A stretch of 64,000 nucleotides of DNA from Bifidobacterium myosotis (GCF_002259745.1 NZ_MWWW01000014.1:62001-126000); one strand, 5' to 3'. Counted from the first letter of the stretch, positions 8,697-17,778 are shown. Numbers and translations: made by a program. Notes: generated by a model from the letters alone, not told the origin.

Positions 8697-11648
8697 ATGA
8701 CCAACGAGTCAAGCAAGTCGACGCGTAGACAGCGTAAACCGTTGCCGTTGCCGGTATCCATCGCGATGATTGTCATTGCCGTTGCACTTGTCGTTGCCGT
8801 TTCGATCGGCAACATCTACGCCAACAAGTATTCGGACCTGATTTCCGTGTACTTCAATCAGCCGACCTCCAAAGTCGTTTCGGCGACGGGCGAGACCACC
8901 GAACACTTCACCTCCGATTACGCCAATGACGACGAACGTGAGAAGGCTCTGGCCACGGTCGGCGCCGACATCGTGCGAGAGGGCGCGACGCTGCTCAAGA
9001 ACGAGGGCGACGCGCTGCCGCTTGCCGCAAAGTCCAAGATTTCCGTGTTCGGCCAGTCCTCCGTGAATCCGGTGTATGGAGGTGGTGGTGCGGGATCGAT
9101 TGATACCTCCTCGGCCGAAACCTTACTCGACGGTCTTAAGGCGGACGGATTCGACATCAACCCGACCTTGGTGGATTTCTATGAGAACGGTGCGGGCAAG
9201 GATTATCGCCGTACTTCAATGGATGCGTACGGCGAGGGTGAGTTCGCCGTCAATGAGGTTCCTGCGGACAAATACACCGATGAAGTCACCGGTTCGTTTG
9301 ATGAATATGGAGACGCGGCCGTCGTGGTGATTGGACGAGAGGGTAGCGAGAGCCAGGATCTACCGACTGGCAAGCTGGCGACCGGATACACATATCTGCA
9401 GCTCGATGACAACGAACGCGACATGATTGCCATGGCCGAGCAGCATTTCGACACGGTCGTCGTGCTGCTCAACACGGTCAACCCGATGGAGATAGGGGAC
9501 CTTGAATCCGACGATAAGGTGGACGCTGTGCTGTGGATCGGCTCATTGGGCCAGACCGGTGCCGATGCGGTTGGAGAGCTGCTCAACGGCACGGTCGCTC
9601 CCTCTGGACACCTGACCGACACGTATGCCTACGATTCGCTGGGCGCTCCCTCCATCGCGAACTCCGGATCGTATTCGATTGCGAACTCCTCGGAGATGTT
9701 CGCAACTTCGTACATGGCCTACGCGGAAGGCATCTACGTCGGCTACCGTTATTACGAAACCCGATACGAGGACGTCGTACTCGGTGCCGATGGTGTGGGA
9801 GACTACGACTACACGAAGGCAGTGCAGTATCCGTTCGGTTACGGTCTGAGCTATACCGACTTCACTTGGAGCGACTACTCGCTCAAGGAGACGGATGGCG
9901 GATATGATGTGACTGTGACGGTTTCCAATACCGGTGATGCGGCCGGAAAGGACGTGGTCGAGGTCTATATGCAGTCCCCATACACCGATTACGATCGCGA
10001 ACATGGTATCGAGAAGTCCGCCATCGAACTCGTCGGCTATGCGAAGACTGGATTACTTGAGGCTGGCGACAGCGAGACCGTAACCATCCACATCGACAAG
10101 GAATCGATGAAGACGTATGACGCGGATGGTGAAGGTACGTACATCGTGGACGATGGCGACTATTACTTCGCGGCGGCGTCAGATGCGCATACCGCCCTCA
10201 ATAACATCCTCTCTGCGAAGGGCAAGTCCACTGCTGACGGCATGGATGAAGATGGCGATGCAGCGTTTGCTGGCAAGGTACATGTTGGTGCCCAGGATAC
10301 GAGGACGTATGCCAAATCCATGGCAACCGGAACGAAAATCACCAACCAGTTCACTGATGTCGATTTGCGTTCGTACGACGGGTCATTCACCTACCTGAGC
10401 CGTTCCGACTGGACCGGTACCTGGCCCAAGACCTATGAATCCGGTTCGTGGACGGCGCCGGACGAGTTCGTCGATGCGCTAAAGATCGATACGGAACAGA
10501 CCGAACCGGAGTCCGCGCCCGTTACCAACAGTCAGGATGCGAACTATGGCAAGCTCAACGTGTCCATGCTCATGGACACCGATTACGACGATGATGCATG
10601 GGACGCGCTGATTGAGCAGATGAGTGTTACCGAGCTGGACCAGCTTGTGCGCATCGGCGGATACGCGACCAAGTCGGTCGACTCCACTCAGCTGCCTGCC
10701 ACTGTGGACAAGGACGGTCCCGCCGGCATCTCGAGCACTCTTGTCGGTGGTGAAAACGGCATGGGCTATCCGTCCGAGATCGTGCTCGCGGCTACTTGGA
10801 ACGACGATCTTGCGGAGAAATTCGGCAAAGCCATCGGCGAGGATTCCATCAATCTGGGTGTGGCGGTCTGGTATGCGCCGGCCTGCAACATTCATCGCTC
10901 ACCATATGGTGGTCGAATGTTCGAGTATTTCTCTGAGGACTCCATGCTTTCCGGTGCAATGACTGCAGGGGTGGTAGCTGGTGCTGCATCCAAAGGGGTG
11001 ATTGCAACGGTCAAGCATTTCGCGCTCAACGATCAGGAGACCAACCGAATGGGTCTTGCGGTATTTGCCAACGAACAGACCGTGCGTGAGATTTATCTCA
11101 AGCCATTCGAGATGGCCGTGCGTGACGGTGGGGCATCCGCGATGATGGCCTCGATGAACCGCATCGGCTCACGTTGGACCGGAGGTCACAAGGGTCTGAT
11201 GACCTCCACGCTGCGGGATGAGTGGGGTTTCAAGGGATTCGTCGTGACTGATCAGGCATCTTACAACGTGTTCGCCTATGAGGACATGCGTGAGGGCCTT
11301 GAGGCTGGCACCGACCTGTGGCTCAACACTGACGCCCAGTTGTGGAAGCTGTCCAACGCGGATATGACCGATGGTGTGGTGGCAAACATGCAACGAGCCG
11401 CCAAGCATATCAGTTATGCGATTTCACGGTCGAACGCTATGAACGGGTTGTCGGCCAACTCGAAGATCGTCAAGGTCACGCCACTATGGCGCTGGGGCAT
11501 GTATGCGCTTGATGGCGTGGTGACGGTGTCAGCAATTGCGCTGGTTGGAGTGGCCATTCTGCACATCGTGCGACGTCGAAGGACTGCCGCAACCGTGCTT
11601 GCGGTGTTGCCTGCCGATAATACGTCAGGAAAACCGGACATGAAGTGA
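8697..11648 (+). CDS. Membrane-anchored glycoside hydrolase family 3 protein, permuted domains (second copy)
   Basis: A 983-residue paralogue of the protein at 3027-6143 with the same plan. It has a basic N-terminus, a membrane segment near residues 20-40, the GH3 C-terminal-type domain (EGATLLKNEGDALPL), a fibronectin-III-like domain (YPFGYGLSYTDFTWSDY, VEVYMQSPYTDYDR) and the TIM barrel (YAPACNIHRSPYGGRMFEYF, VKHFALNDQETNR). A C-terminal membrane segment and arginine-rich tail follow. D852 in VVTDQA is the nucleophile candidate and E218 in REGSESQDLP the acid/base candidate. Both paralogues have T-D-N or T-D-Q where many GH3 enzymes have S-D-W. The start has a strong AAGGAGGAG. The protein is probably an exported beta-glycosidase, or a sensor-like relative, held at the membrane. 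The substrate is not predictable. Confidence 0.92.
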   Translation: MTNESSKSTRRQRKPLPLPVSIAMIVIAVALVVAVSIGNIYANKYSDLISVYFNQPTSKVVSATGETTEHFTSDYANDDEREKALATVGADIVREGATLLKNEGDALPLAAKSKISVFGQSSVNPVYGGGGAGSIDTSSAETLLDGLKADGFDINPTLVDFYENGAGKDYRRTSMDAYGEGEFAVNEVPADKYTDEVTGSFDEYGDAAVVVIGREGSESQDLPTGKLATGYTYLQLDDNERDMIAMAEQHFDTVVVLLNTVNPMEIGDLESDDKVDAVLWIGSLGQTGADAVGELLNGTVAPSGHLTDTYAYDSLGAPSIANSGSYSIANSSEMFATSYMAYAEGIYVGYRYYETRYEDVVLGADGVGDYDYTKAVQYPFGYGLSYTDFTWSDYSLKETDGGYDVTVTVSNTGDAAGKDVVEVYMQSPYTDYDREHGIEKSAIELVGYAKTGLLEAGDSETVTIHIDKESMKTYDADGEGTYIVDDGDYYFAAASDAHTALNNILSAKGKSTADGMDEDGDAAFAGKVHVGAQDTRTYAKSMATGTKITNQFTDVDLRSYDGSFTYLSRSDWTGTWPKTYESGSWTAPDEFVDALKIDTEQTEPESAPVTNSQDANYGKLNVSMLMDTDYDDDAWDALIEQMSVTELDQLVRIGGYATKSVDSTQLPATVDKDGPAGISSTLVGGENGMGYPSEIVLAATWNDDLAEKFGKAIGEDSINLGVAVWYAPACNIHRSPYGGRMFEYFSEDSMLSGAMTAGVVAGAASKGVIATVKHFALNDQETNRMGLAVFANEQTVREIYLKPFEMAVRDGGASAMMASMNRIGSRWTGGHKGLMTSTLRDEWGFKGFVVTDQASYNVFAYEDMREGLEAGTDLWLNTDAQLWKLSNADMTDGVVANMQRAAKHISYAISRSNAMNGLSANSKIVKVTPLWRWGMYALDGVVTVSAIALVGVAILHIVRRRRTAATVLAVLPADNTSGKPDMK

Positions 11649-11659
11649 CGACGCTGGTT

Positions 11660-11703
11660 GTTGCATTGTCGTGGAATATGGACGAATTCCACGACAATGC
11701 AAC
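11660..11703. terminator. Perfect 18-base-pair hairpin after the second GH3 gene
   Basis: GTTGCATTGTCGTGGAAT (11660-11677) is the exact reverse complement of 11686-11703, with an 8-base loop. It starts 12 bases after the GH3 stop codon. The following bases (ACTCCTTTCTC) are only mildly T-rich. It is probably a terminator, but its unusual length also allows a processing or binding site. Confidence 0.6.
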
Positions 11704-11901
11704 ACTCCTTTCTCGGGGAAGACCTCGATTTAACGTTAGGGGCGCCGTGCTGGTGTCGCGGAATCTTGACTCTGGCAATATGGCGGTAACCGCGCAGTCC
11801 CGGCATGCCACAGCATGCACGAACGGGGCGAAGCATAAATCAGCAATGTGGTCATGCTGTTGTGCCCCGCATGTGCATCTATAGGGACGAAAAACCGCAA
11901 A

Positions 11902-12012
11902 CTTAGGTACATTCGTCGTTTCTTAGGTAGGTCCCGCATGGAACAACGAACGCCATAGGGGCGAACCGGGGGAGGTATATCAGCACCCTTGTGCCTAAGT
12001 AGTGTACCTAAG
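11902..12012. repeat. Four CTTAGG(T/C)A motifs, two direct and two inverted
   Basis: CTTAGGTA occurs at 11902 and 11922. The reverse complement occurs at 11992 (TGCCTAAG) and 12005 (TACCTAAG). The outer pair matches over ten bases, CTTAGGTACA (11902-11911) against 12003-12012, so the array could fold into one long stem. It lies between the converging GH3 gene and ABC permease gene and overlaps the last codons of the permease. A partial hairpin (ATGCAC...GGGGC with its complement) precedes it near 11815-11880. No gene is visible in 11704-12007. Confidence 0.55.
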
Positions 12013-12784
12013 ATTGATCCAGATCCTCGTCCGACTCGCGGCCCAGCGCCACCCGTTCCACCAGTGAAATCAGCCCAAGCAATATCGCCGTCTCGACGAT
12101 CACCACCACCGTGGCCGAGAAAATCAGCGGCGTGCGGAACGAGTTGAACGCGGCCTGCAGCCAGATGCCGAGGCCGTTCATCGCGCCGAGGTATTCGGCG
12201 GTGGCGGCCGTGCCGAACACGTATGCGGCTGCGATGCGGATGCCGCCGAAGATCTGGCGCGCGGCCACGCGAAGCTTCACATGCCACAGCGTCCATGCAC
12301 GCGTGGCACCGCAGGTCAGGGCCACGTCCTCGTAGAACTGCGGCACGGCGTTGAGTCCACGGGCCGTCTGCACGGCGACCGGGAACACGCCGAACACCGC
12401 CACGATGACGATTTTGCCGAGCGGCTCGAAGCCGAACCAGATCATGAACAGCGGGGCCACCGTAATCAGCGGAATGGTCTGCGCGGCCGCCAGCAACGGG
12501 TAGAACGCGCGATACATGGTCTTCGAAACGTACAGTCCGATGCCGATGAGGATGCCCGCAATCACGGCGATGGAGAAGCCGGTCACACCCTCATAGGTGG
12601 TGATCGACGCGGCCGTCATGAGATCGGGCCATGTATCGACCATCGAGGCCACGATCTGCGTGGGGGCGGCGAGCACGCGCTCGGAAATGTGCCCGGCACG
12701 AACGGCGAACTCCCAAATCGCCAACAGACCGCCGATGGTCAGTGCCGGCGGCCATATCCGTTCGATCCACGGTTTAAGTTTCAT
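12008..12784 (-). CDS. ABC transporter permease, SsuC/ThiX family
   Basis: A 258-residue integral membrane protein of the TauC/SsuC/ThiX permease family (binding-protein-dependent transport component). It has about six hydrophobic segments, from LTIGGLLAIWEFAVRAG to LIFSATVVVIVETAILLGLI, and a cytoplasmic EAA-like loop (GLNAVPQFYEDVALTCGA) that would contact the ATPase. The binding-protein gene upstream is of the thiamine-precursor type, so the likely cargo is a hydroxymethylpyrimidine compound. That is an inference from neighbours. I chose ATG 12784 (MKLKPW); starts at 12811 or 12820 are possible but the latter lies within a repeated ATGCCCAGAA motif. No ATPase gene is adjacent. Confidence 0.8.
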   Translation of the reverse strand: MKLKPWIERIWPPALTIGGLLAIWEFAVRAGHISERVLAAPTQIVASMVDTWPDLMTAASITTYEGVTGFSIAVIAGILIGIGLYVSKTMYRAFYPLLAAAQTIPLITVAPLFMIWFGFEPLGKIVIVAVFGVFPVAVQTARGLNAVPQFYEDVALTCGATRAWTLWHVKLRVAARQIFGGIRIAAAYVFGTAATAEYLGAMNGLGIWLQAAFNSFRTPLIFSATVVVIVETAILLGLISLVERVALGRESDEDLDQS

Positions 12785-13016
12785 TCGTCGGTATCCGTCT
12801 TCCGCAAACATTCTGGGCATAAGCCAGCCAATTATTCTGGGTGTTTACGTATCTTTTATGCGGTTCTGGGCATATAAGCACCTTGTAGACGGGGTATTGG
12901 CCGTTTATCAGGTAGTCATATGCCCAGAACCGCATATGGGGATACGCAAAACGTGGGCATATGCCCAGAATGTCATGTGTGATGTGTGTTCTGCGCGATC
13001 CGGTATCCAGTCGGAC
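12785..13016. repeat. TTCTGGGCAT repeat cluster A (five copies) between permease and binding protein genes
   Basis: Copies read forward at 12810 (ATTCTGGGCAT), 12834 (ATTCTGGGTGT) and 12863 (GTTCTGGGCATAT), and reversed at 12918-12930 (ATATGCCCAGAAC) and 12958-12971 (CATATGCCCAGAAT). The copy at 12857-12875 is a perfect 19-base inverted match to 12918-12936, so a long hairpin or paired binding sites are possible. The same motif recurs in a second intergenic cluster at 60191-60494. No gene is visible in this gap. Confidence 0.8.
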
Positions 13017-14099
13017 TCACGCCACGTAATCGTTCGTGGCGAGATCCTTGGCCTGCGGCGCCTCGGCCGGGTCCTTGCCGTCCTTGTCCTTGTAGGTGCC
13101 GGCCTTGTACTGGAAGTCAAGGTACGGCTGGGCGTCGTCGAAGTTCACGGTGCCGGGCAGCGACTTCGGGTCGTCGGTGGTCCAGTAGCCGTTCTTGGCG
13201 ATCTCCTCCATAGAGGTACGGGTCAGCTTGGAATCGAGCTGGGCCTCCTTGGCCTGCTCGACCAGCAGGTCGGCGGCCTTGTCCGGGTTGGCCAGCGCGT
13301 AGTCGTAGCCCTTCTTGGTGGCCGAGATGAATTTCTTCAGCGCGTCGGCGTTCTTGGAATCCTTAAGCCAGGAGGACTTCACGGCGAAGCCGAGCTGGTC
13401 CGGGTTGCCGGGCACGCCCCAATCGGAGGCGACGAAGCAGTTGAGGGCCGGGCCGTTGAGCTCGCTCTCCACACCCTCCCAGGTCACGTAGAAGCCGCCG
13501 AAATCACCCTTGCCGCTGGTGAGCGTCTCGAACGTGTTGGTGCCGGCGGTGGCGGTCTTGATCTCGCCGGTGCCGCCTGCGTACTTGATCATCTGCTGGA
13601 CCACGGCGGTCTGCTCGGCCGAGCCGAAGCTCACGAACGTCTTGCCGGAGAGGTCCTTCGGGGTCTTGATGTCGGTGCGGGAGGCCAGCGCGCACCAGCG
13701 GGCCACCTGCTTCTGGGTCAGGTCGAACACGAACTTGAGGTCCGCGCCCTGCGAGTTGAAGGCTGCCACGTTGCTCAGCGTGGTGAAGCCGACGTTGGCC
13801 ACGCCGTTCTCCACGCTGGTCTCGGCACCGGCCTGGGCGGTGGGCAGAATCTTCAGGTTGACGCCGGCGTCCTTGTAGTAGCCGAGCTTCTGGGCCACAT
13901 ACAGGCCGATGTGGTTGGTGTTCGGCGTCCAGTCGAGCATGAACGACACGGTCGGCGTGGCCGAACCTGCGTCGCCGGAGCCGGAATTGGAGGAATCGGC
14001 GGTATTCGTGCCGCCGCACGCCGCGAGGGACAGGCCCATCGCAAGGGCTCCCGCAGCGGCCGCAATCGTGGTCAGACCCTTCTTGAGTCCAGTCATCAT
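13017..14099 (-). CDS. Substrate-binding lipoprotein, NMT1/THI5 (ThiY-like) family
   Basis: A 360-residue exported lipoprotein. A signal peptide (MMTGLKKGLTTIAAAAGALA) ends in the lipobox LSLAAC, followed by a serine/glycine linker and then a SsuA/THI5-like domain. The domain shows FMLDWTPNTNHIGLYVAQKL at its start, GYYKDAGVN, and later the GFTTLSNVAAFNSQG and GDFGGFYVTWEG loops. The first stretch closely resembles the pyrimidine-precursor binding proteins of thiamine salvage. It would deliver its ligand to the permease encoded downstream. Two ATGs are adjacent (14099, 14096). AAGGTG and GAGAAG lie just upstream. An in-frame extension to 14360 has no signal character and was not used. Confidence 0.85.
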   Translation of the reverse strand: MMTGLKKGLTTIAAAAGALAMGLSLAACGGTNTADSSNSGSGDAGSATPTVSFMLDWTPNTNHIGLYVAQKLGYYKDAGVNLKILPTAQAGAETSVENGVANVGFTTLSNVAAFNSQGADLKFVFDLTQKQVARWCALASRTDIKTPKDLSGKTFVSFGSAEQTAVVQQMIKYAGGTGEIKTATAGTNTFETLTSGKGDFGGFYVTWEGVESELNGPALNCFVASDWGVPGNPDQLGFAVKSSWLKDSKNADALKKFISATKKGYDYALANPDKAADLLVEQAKEAQLDSKLTRTSMEEIAKNGYWTTDDPKSLPGTVNFDDAQPYLDFQYKAGTYKDKDGKDPAEAPQAKDLATNDYVA

Positions 14100-14422
14100 C
14101 TTCTCTTTCACCTTGCCTTCCGCGCATATCGCGCGATACGGCCTGATGCATCGGAAGCGGGAAGGTGAGGAGCCCGCGCGAGACATCAGACCAAGCGCCC
14201 CGTGCGTATGTCCCAAAACTGTGCGGGACCTTGCCGGGCGCGAATCCAACTGATGTGGGCACGGTTGCTGCCACCAACCGCACGAACGCCACCCAGTATA
14301 GCCAGACGTCTGGGCGAGCGGGATACCGTGGGGTTCGGGAGCGGCGCGGCAAGCCGGCACATGAGGGGGAGAGAGCGAAGTACCGGAGCGCGCCAGCTGC
14401 TTCGATGGGTTCGTCCCGGCGC
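14100..14422 (-). promoter_or_regulatory. Leader region of the ThiY-like gene with a nested hairpin
   Basis: CTTCCG (14117-14122) pairs with CGGAAG (14152-14157), and inside lie GCAT/ATGC and ATCGCGCGAT pairings, so the mRNA leader can fold just before the ribosome-binding site. I looked for the TPP riboswitch signature here (CUGAGA, then ACCUGA and GUAGGGA) and did not find it. TATACT on the minus strand near 14296 is a possible -10 element. The region carries no gene. Confidence 0.4.
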
Positions 14423-15820
14423 TTACAGATTGCGCACGGCGCCGATGAACAGCGGGATGCCGTCGGGGGTGGTCAGCGCATAGAGGAACGGTCGATCCAC
14501 GGTGAATTCCACGGGGTCCGCAGGTGCGCCGGCGGAGTCCGTGCCGGATTTGGTGAACGCCGCCGCGCGGGCCCCGTGCTCGTTCACCTCAATGCGCGTG
14601 CCCTGGACCACCGTACCGATGAACAGCCGTCCGATGCCTTGGGATTCGTCCGCCGTCATGCCGGAGAAATCGGCGGACGCGTCGTCGAAGGCATCGGTGA
14701 CACCCAGCGACTTGAGCGTCGCGATCGTCTCGTCCGAGGCGAACATCGAATCGATGGTGAACACCGGCATCGAGACGTACACGGTGCGCGGCTCGCTTGA
14801 CACGCCCCAGCCGGGCGCGGCGTCGGTGACGCATCCGTATGGTTCGTTGGCGCATGTGCCCAGCGCCCACTGCATCCGCTCCGCGTCGCCGGCGATCTCG
14901 TCGAAGTGGCCGTCGGCCGGCAGCAGCACGACCAGTGCGCCGCCGTTATCGAACGGAATCATCACCCTTTGCCAGGTGTCGTTCGTGTCATGGGCCCAGA
15001 CCATGCTATCGAAAACGCGATGCATCATCCGTACCGTGGACTCACCGTCCGCGCCGTGGAACGGTTCGTCGGTGGTGAACTCCGGGTCGAACGGGTCCTG
15101 CCAGCGACCGTCCGCATAGACGGTGTTGATGACGGACATGATCTCCCGTTCGCTGACCTTCACATTTGGCTTGAGCATGTCCTTCGTATGAGTGGCCACC
15201 CAACGGCCCATCCTCTCCGCGACGCCGTTCCGGTCGCCGAAGTCCGCAGAGACGACCTCCGCATCGAAGGATCGGCTCACGGTGCTACGGAACCCGTCCG
15301 CCAACGTGATGCCGTCGTCCACCCACAGGGAGTTCGCGGCGCTCATCTGCGATTGGGAGCCGTCGTACCGCCCGTTGATCGAGCGCATCAATGACCGGTA
15401 ATCGGTCTTGGCGAGCGAGCCGGTGCCGAGCAGTTCATCCAACTGCGACCGGGTGCCGCCTTTCGCACCCTGTGCGGTAAGGGACAGTGCCATCCACATC
15501 GAGGCGGGGGAGTAGTTCATGTTGCCGTTTGGGTCGCGCGCCGATTCCATGGCAAGGAACTCCGGTGCGCTGCGGTAGGCGAACGCGGTGACGCTCATGT
15601 TCGCCGCCTCGGTGGCGGGTTGGGCGGCCGGCTTGGCGAGGTTCGCCGCGATGATGCTTCCGCCTCCGACCGTCCACCACACTCCGGCGCACGCGCCCAG
15701 CACGATGACGAGCGCCGTCACGGCGGCGATGATCGCATTCCGCTTCCTCCGGCGCTGCCTCGTGCGGTAATAGTCGAGTATGCCCGTGTCGCCGGTGTTC
15801 GTCGCGTCCGTCGTATCCAT
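14423..15820 (-). CDS. Serpin (serine protease inhibitor), membrane-anchored
   Basis: A 465-residue serpin. Residues 1-25 are cytoplasmic and 26-50 form a membrane anchor (AIIAAVTALVIVLGACAGVWW). The serpin fold follows, with NMNYSPASMWMALSLTAQGA near the start and FTVDRPFLYAL near the end. The reactive-loop hinge is EVNEHGARAAAF, the small-residue pattern needed for an inhibitory serpin, and the loop then reads TKSGTDSAGAPADP. Bifidobacterial serpins inhibit elastase-like host proteases and are known in B. longum and B. breve. Neighbouring membrane proteins and a two-component pair match the protease-responsive serpin locus described in B. breve. The start ATG at 15820 has a weak GGGATGG. 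Confidence 0.95.
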   Translation of the reverse strand: MDTTDATNTGDTGILDYYRTRQRRRKRNAIIAAVTALVIVLGACAGVWWTVGGGSIIAANLAKPAAQPATEAANMSVTAFAYRSAPEFLAMESARDPNGNMNYSPASMWMALSLTAQGAKGGTRSQLDELLGTGSLAKTDYRSLMRSINGRYDGSQSQMSAANSLWVDDGITLADGFRSTVSRSFDAEVVSADFGDRNGVAERMGRWVATHTKDMLKPNVKVSEREIMSVINTVYADGRWQDPFDPEFTTDEPFHGADGESTVRMMHRVFDSMVWAHDTNDTWQRVMIPFDNGGALVVLLPADGHFDEIAGDAERMQWALGTCANEPYGCVTDAAPGWGVSSEPRTVYVSMPVFTIDSMFASDETIATLKSLGVTDAFDDASADFSGMTADESQGIGRLFIGTVVQGTRIEVNEHGARAAAFTKSGTDSAGAPADPVEFTVDRPFLYALTTPDGIPLFIGAVRNL

Positions 15821-16065
15821 GATGATTCATCCATCCCAAAAGCCATGTGCGCCATGCCTCTTCGCAAGGCGCAATCATGATTCCATTGTAGAGGTGAGGG
15901 CTGGGGGAACATGCGCTCTATGGCCAGCCGTGCCGTACCGGGGTGGACCGGATAGGTCGGACGGTACGGCGATGGTGGGGCGGCAGCATGGCGACTGTAC
16001 GGCGACCGTACGGCGTCGGTATGACGGCAGCATGGCGACCGTATGACGGCGCAGCATGACGGCGG
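15821..16065. repeat. Intergenic spacer with imperfect tandem repeats
   Basis: From about 15983 to 16060 the sequence repeats variants of GGCAGCATGGCGAC followed by TGTACGGCG or CGTATGACGGCG, and it continues towards the end of the next gene. The rest is the leader of the serpin gene. No gene is visible. Confidence 0.5.
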
Positions 16066-16629
16066 CTATCCGATGGTCAGCATACGGGCCGCGTAATCAT
16101 AGCGAATCGAAGGGTCCTTCCCGGCGCTGTGGCACTCGTCCGGACGTGCGGGCCGGACGCCGGCCAGTCGGATGAACACCCCGTCGATGACGAGGTCGGC
16201 GACCATCAGGGTGCCGTTCGCATAGCAGGGCAGGGTGAAGGCTCGCCGCAGGCCGATTGGCCAGACGATCCAATCGGCCGGGGTCTCTTCATCAGGGGAA
16301 TCATAATGATAGACATCCGGACGATACCTGAGCAGCACGCCTGTCCATAGGCATCGCACGGCCACCATGCCGTCCGGCCGGTTCGACAGGCGTACGGCCA
16401 CGACGATCACAACGGTGGCCAGTGGCAGGATGATCAGCAGAATCGTGATCATCGCCCATCGTCCCGGCATCGAAGGCAACCCGATGGTGCGGTCGAGCAG
16501 CGTGGCCAGACCTCCGCAAATCAGGCATCCGACGATGAAGGTGAGAAACCAGGTACTGCCGGCCACCCGCCGGCGGCCGGCCCACGCCTTATGGAACGCC
16601 TCTTGTGATCCCTGCACCCATGGATTCAT
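16066..16629 (-). CDS. Small membrane protein of the serpin locus
   Basis: A 187-residue protein with two hydrophobic segments (WFLTFIVGCLICGGLATLL and MITILLIILPLATVVIVVAV) and a C-terminal soluble part ending PSIRYDYAARMLTIG. I do not recognise a family. It begins 17 bases after the stop of the upstream membrane protein gene and shares its strand with the serpin gene, so the three probably form one operon. GGAAGG precedes the ATG at 16629. A longer frame upstream of this ATG overlaps the other membrane protein gene and is not real. Confidence 0.75.
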   Translation of the reverse strand: MNPWVQGSQEAFHKAWAGRRRVAGSTWFLTFIVGCLICGGLATLLDRTIGLPSMPGRWAMITILLIILPLATVVIVVAVRLSNRPDGMVAVRCLWTGVLLRYRPDVYHYDSPDEETPADWIVWPIGLRRAFTLPCYANGTLMVADLVIDGVFIRLAGVRPARPDECHSAGKDPSIRYDYAARMLTIG

Positions 16630-16646
16630 CGGTTTGCCGCCTTCCG

Positions 16647-17618
16647 TCAGCCGGACGCCTTCCGAATCCGATGGTACGCGTACCGCGCGGCCCACACCAC
16701 GGCGAAACCGAGGAACGAGGCCACCGCGAACACCTTGACGAAATGCCACACCTGATCCATCTGCGACCAGTTGAAATACATGTCGCCCAATGTGGTGCAG
16801 ACTGACCCGACATAGCAGGTGTCGTCCAACGGCCTGATTAGAGCCACGAGTATCGGTGCCGACACCAGCGAGCAGACGAGCGGGAACAGCAACGCGCGCC
16901 ACGGGTGGCTCAGCGCGGCATCCCGCGAGGCGTATGCGCCGCACGCTATCAGGAGTACCGGCGGAATCACGAAATTGATCAGTAGGGCGGCACCCAGCAC
17001 GGCTTCGCTTCCCACAATGATTAGAGCCAGCAGCAGGCCGTACGACAGTGCCACGGCAAGCCAACAACCGAATCGAACGGCATCCTTGCGAATCCAGCGC
17101 AGCATCCGGGCGCTGAGCGAGCCCGGTTCGGGGTTCACGAACAGCGCGCGCAGGCCGTATCGACCGATTGCGTAGCAGATGAACGCCACCGCCGCATAGG
17201 AGACCAGCAGCACGCCCACGCCGTACAGCGTCTGCCCGATGAGACGCAGCCCATTGGTGCGCATGAGCTCGACCCATTCCGGCCATGTTGGATACCGATA
17301 GCCGGGTTGCAGCCGCAGATTCGCCCAGCCGAACCCCAACGGGCCGAGCAGCGCGCTCGCCAGTGGGAAGGACAGACTGCCGGTGCGGATGGTGCCCAGA
17401 ATCACATTGGCTAGTCCCAGCGCCAACGGCCAAGGCAGCAGCATGCTGCCCAGCCAGACGAAATGGTCAGGCGAGGTCATCCAGTTAGCGTTGCCGTCGT
17501 AGTCGAGGATGAACGCGCCCGATCCCATGATCAGCAGCGCCAGCAGTACAGCCAATGAGATCATGCCGATCCAATGCGCGCGGTTCCAGGTGAACCGTCG
17601 TTGCGATGTCGTGTTCAT
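16647..17618 (-). CDS. Polytopic membrane protein of the serpin locus
   Basis: A 323-residue protein with about six or seven hydrophobic segments, starting with IGMISLAVLLALLIMGSGAF and ending with VFAVASFLGFAVVWAARYAY. I see no catalytic motif and cannot name a family. A clear AAAGGAGC precedes the ATG at 17618. It heads the minus-strand operon that runs on to the small membrane protein and then the serpin, and it diverges from the two-component genes at 17779. This position suggests a role in sensing or serpin export, which is inference only. Confidence 0.75.
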   Translation of the reverse strand: MNTTSQRRFTWNRAHWIGMISLAVLLALLIMGSGAFILDYDGNANWMTSPDHFVWLGSMLLPWPLALGLANVILGTIRTGSLSFPLASALLGPLGFGWANLRLQPGYRYPTWPEWVELMRTNGLRLIGQTLYGVGVLLVSYAAVAFICYAIGRYGLRALFVNPEPGSLSARMLRWIRKDAVRFGCWLAVALSYGLLLALIIVGSEAVLGAALLINFVIPPVLLIACGAYASRDAALSHPWRALLFPLVCSLVSAPILVALIRPLDDTCYVGSVCTTLGDMYFNWSQMDQVWHFVKVFAVASFLGFAVVWAARYAYHRIRKASG

Positions 17619-17778
17619 CGGATGCTCCTTTCACGACGTTGTGCGGATTATCGGGATGATTCCATCATAGATTCGCTGAAAATCGTGGGATGATGGTTGT
17701 CATAGCGGCTATGACAACGCGGGGACGGAGCGGTTTCGCGCGGGCATCATCGATGGGACCGAGGAAGGGGATGGCGGC

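Noticed and set aside
12597-14168. Open frame of 523 codons opposite the ThiY-like gene
   Set aside because: It crosses the intergenic repeat region and runs against a well-supported lipoprotein gene.
14100-14422. TPP riboswitch before the ThiY-like gene
   Set aside because: The leader folds, but the conserved aptamer strings found before thiM are absent here.
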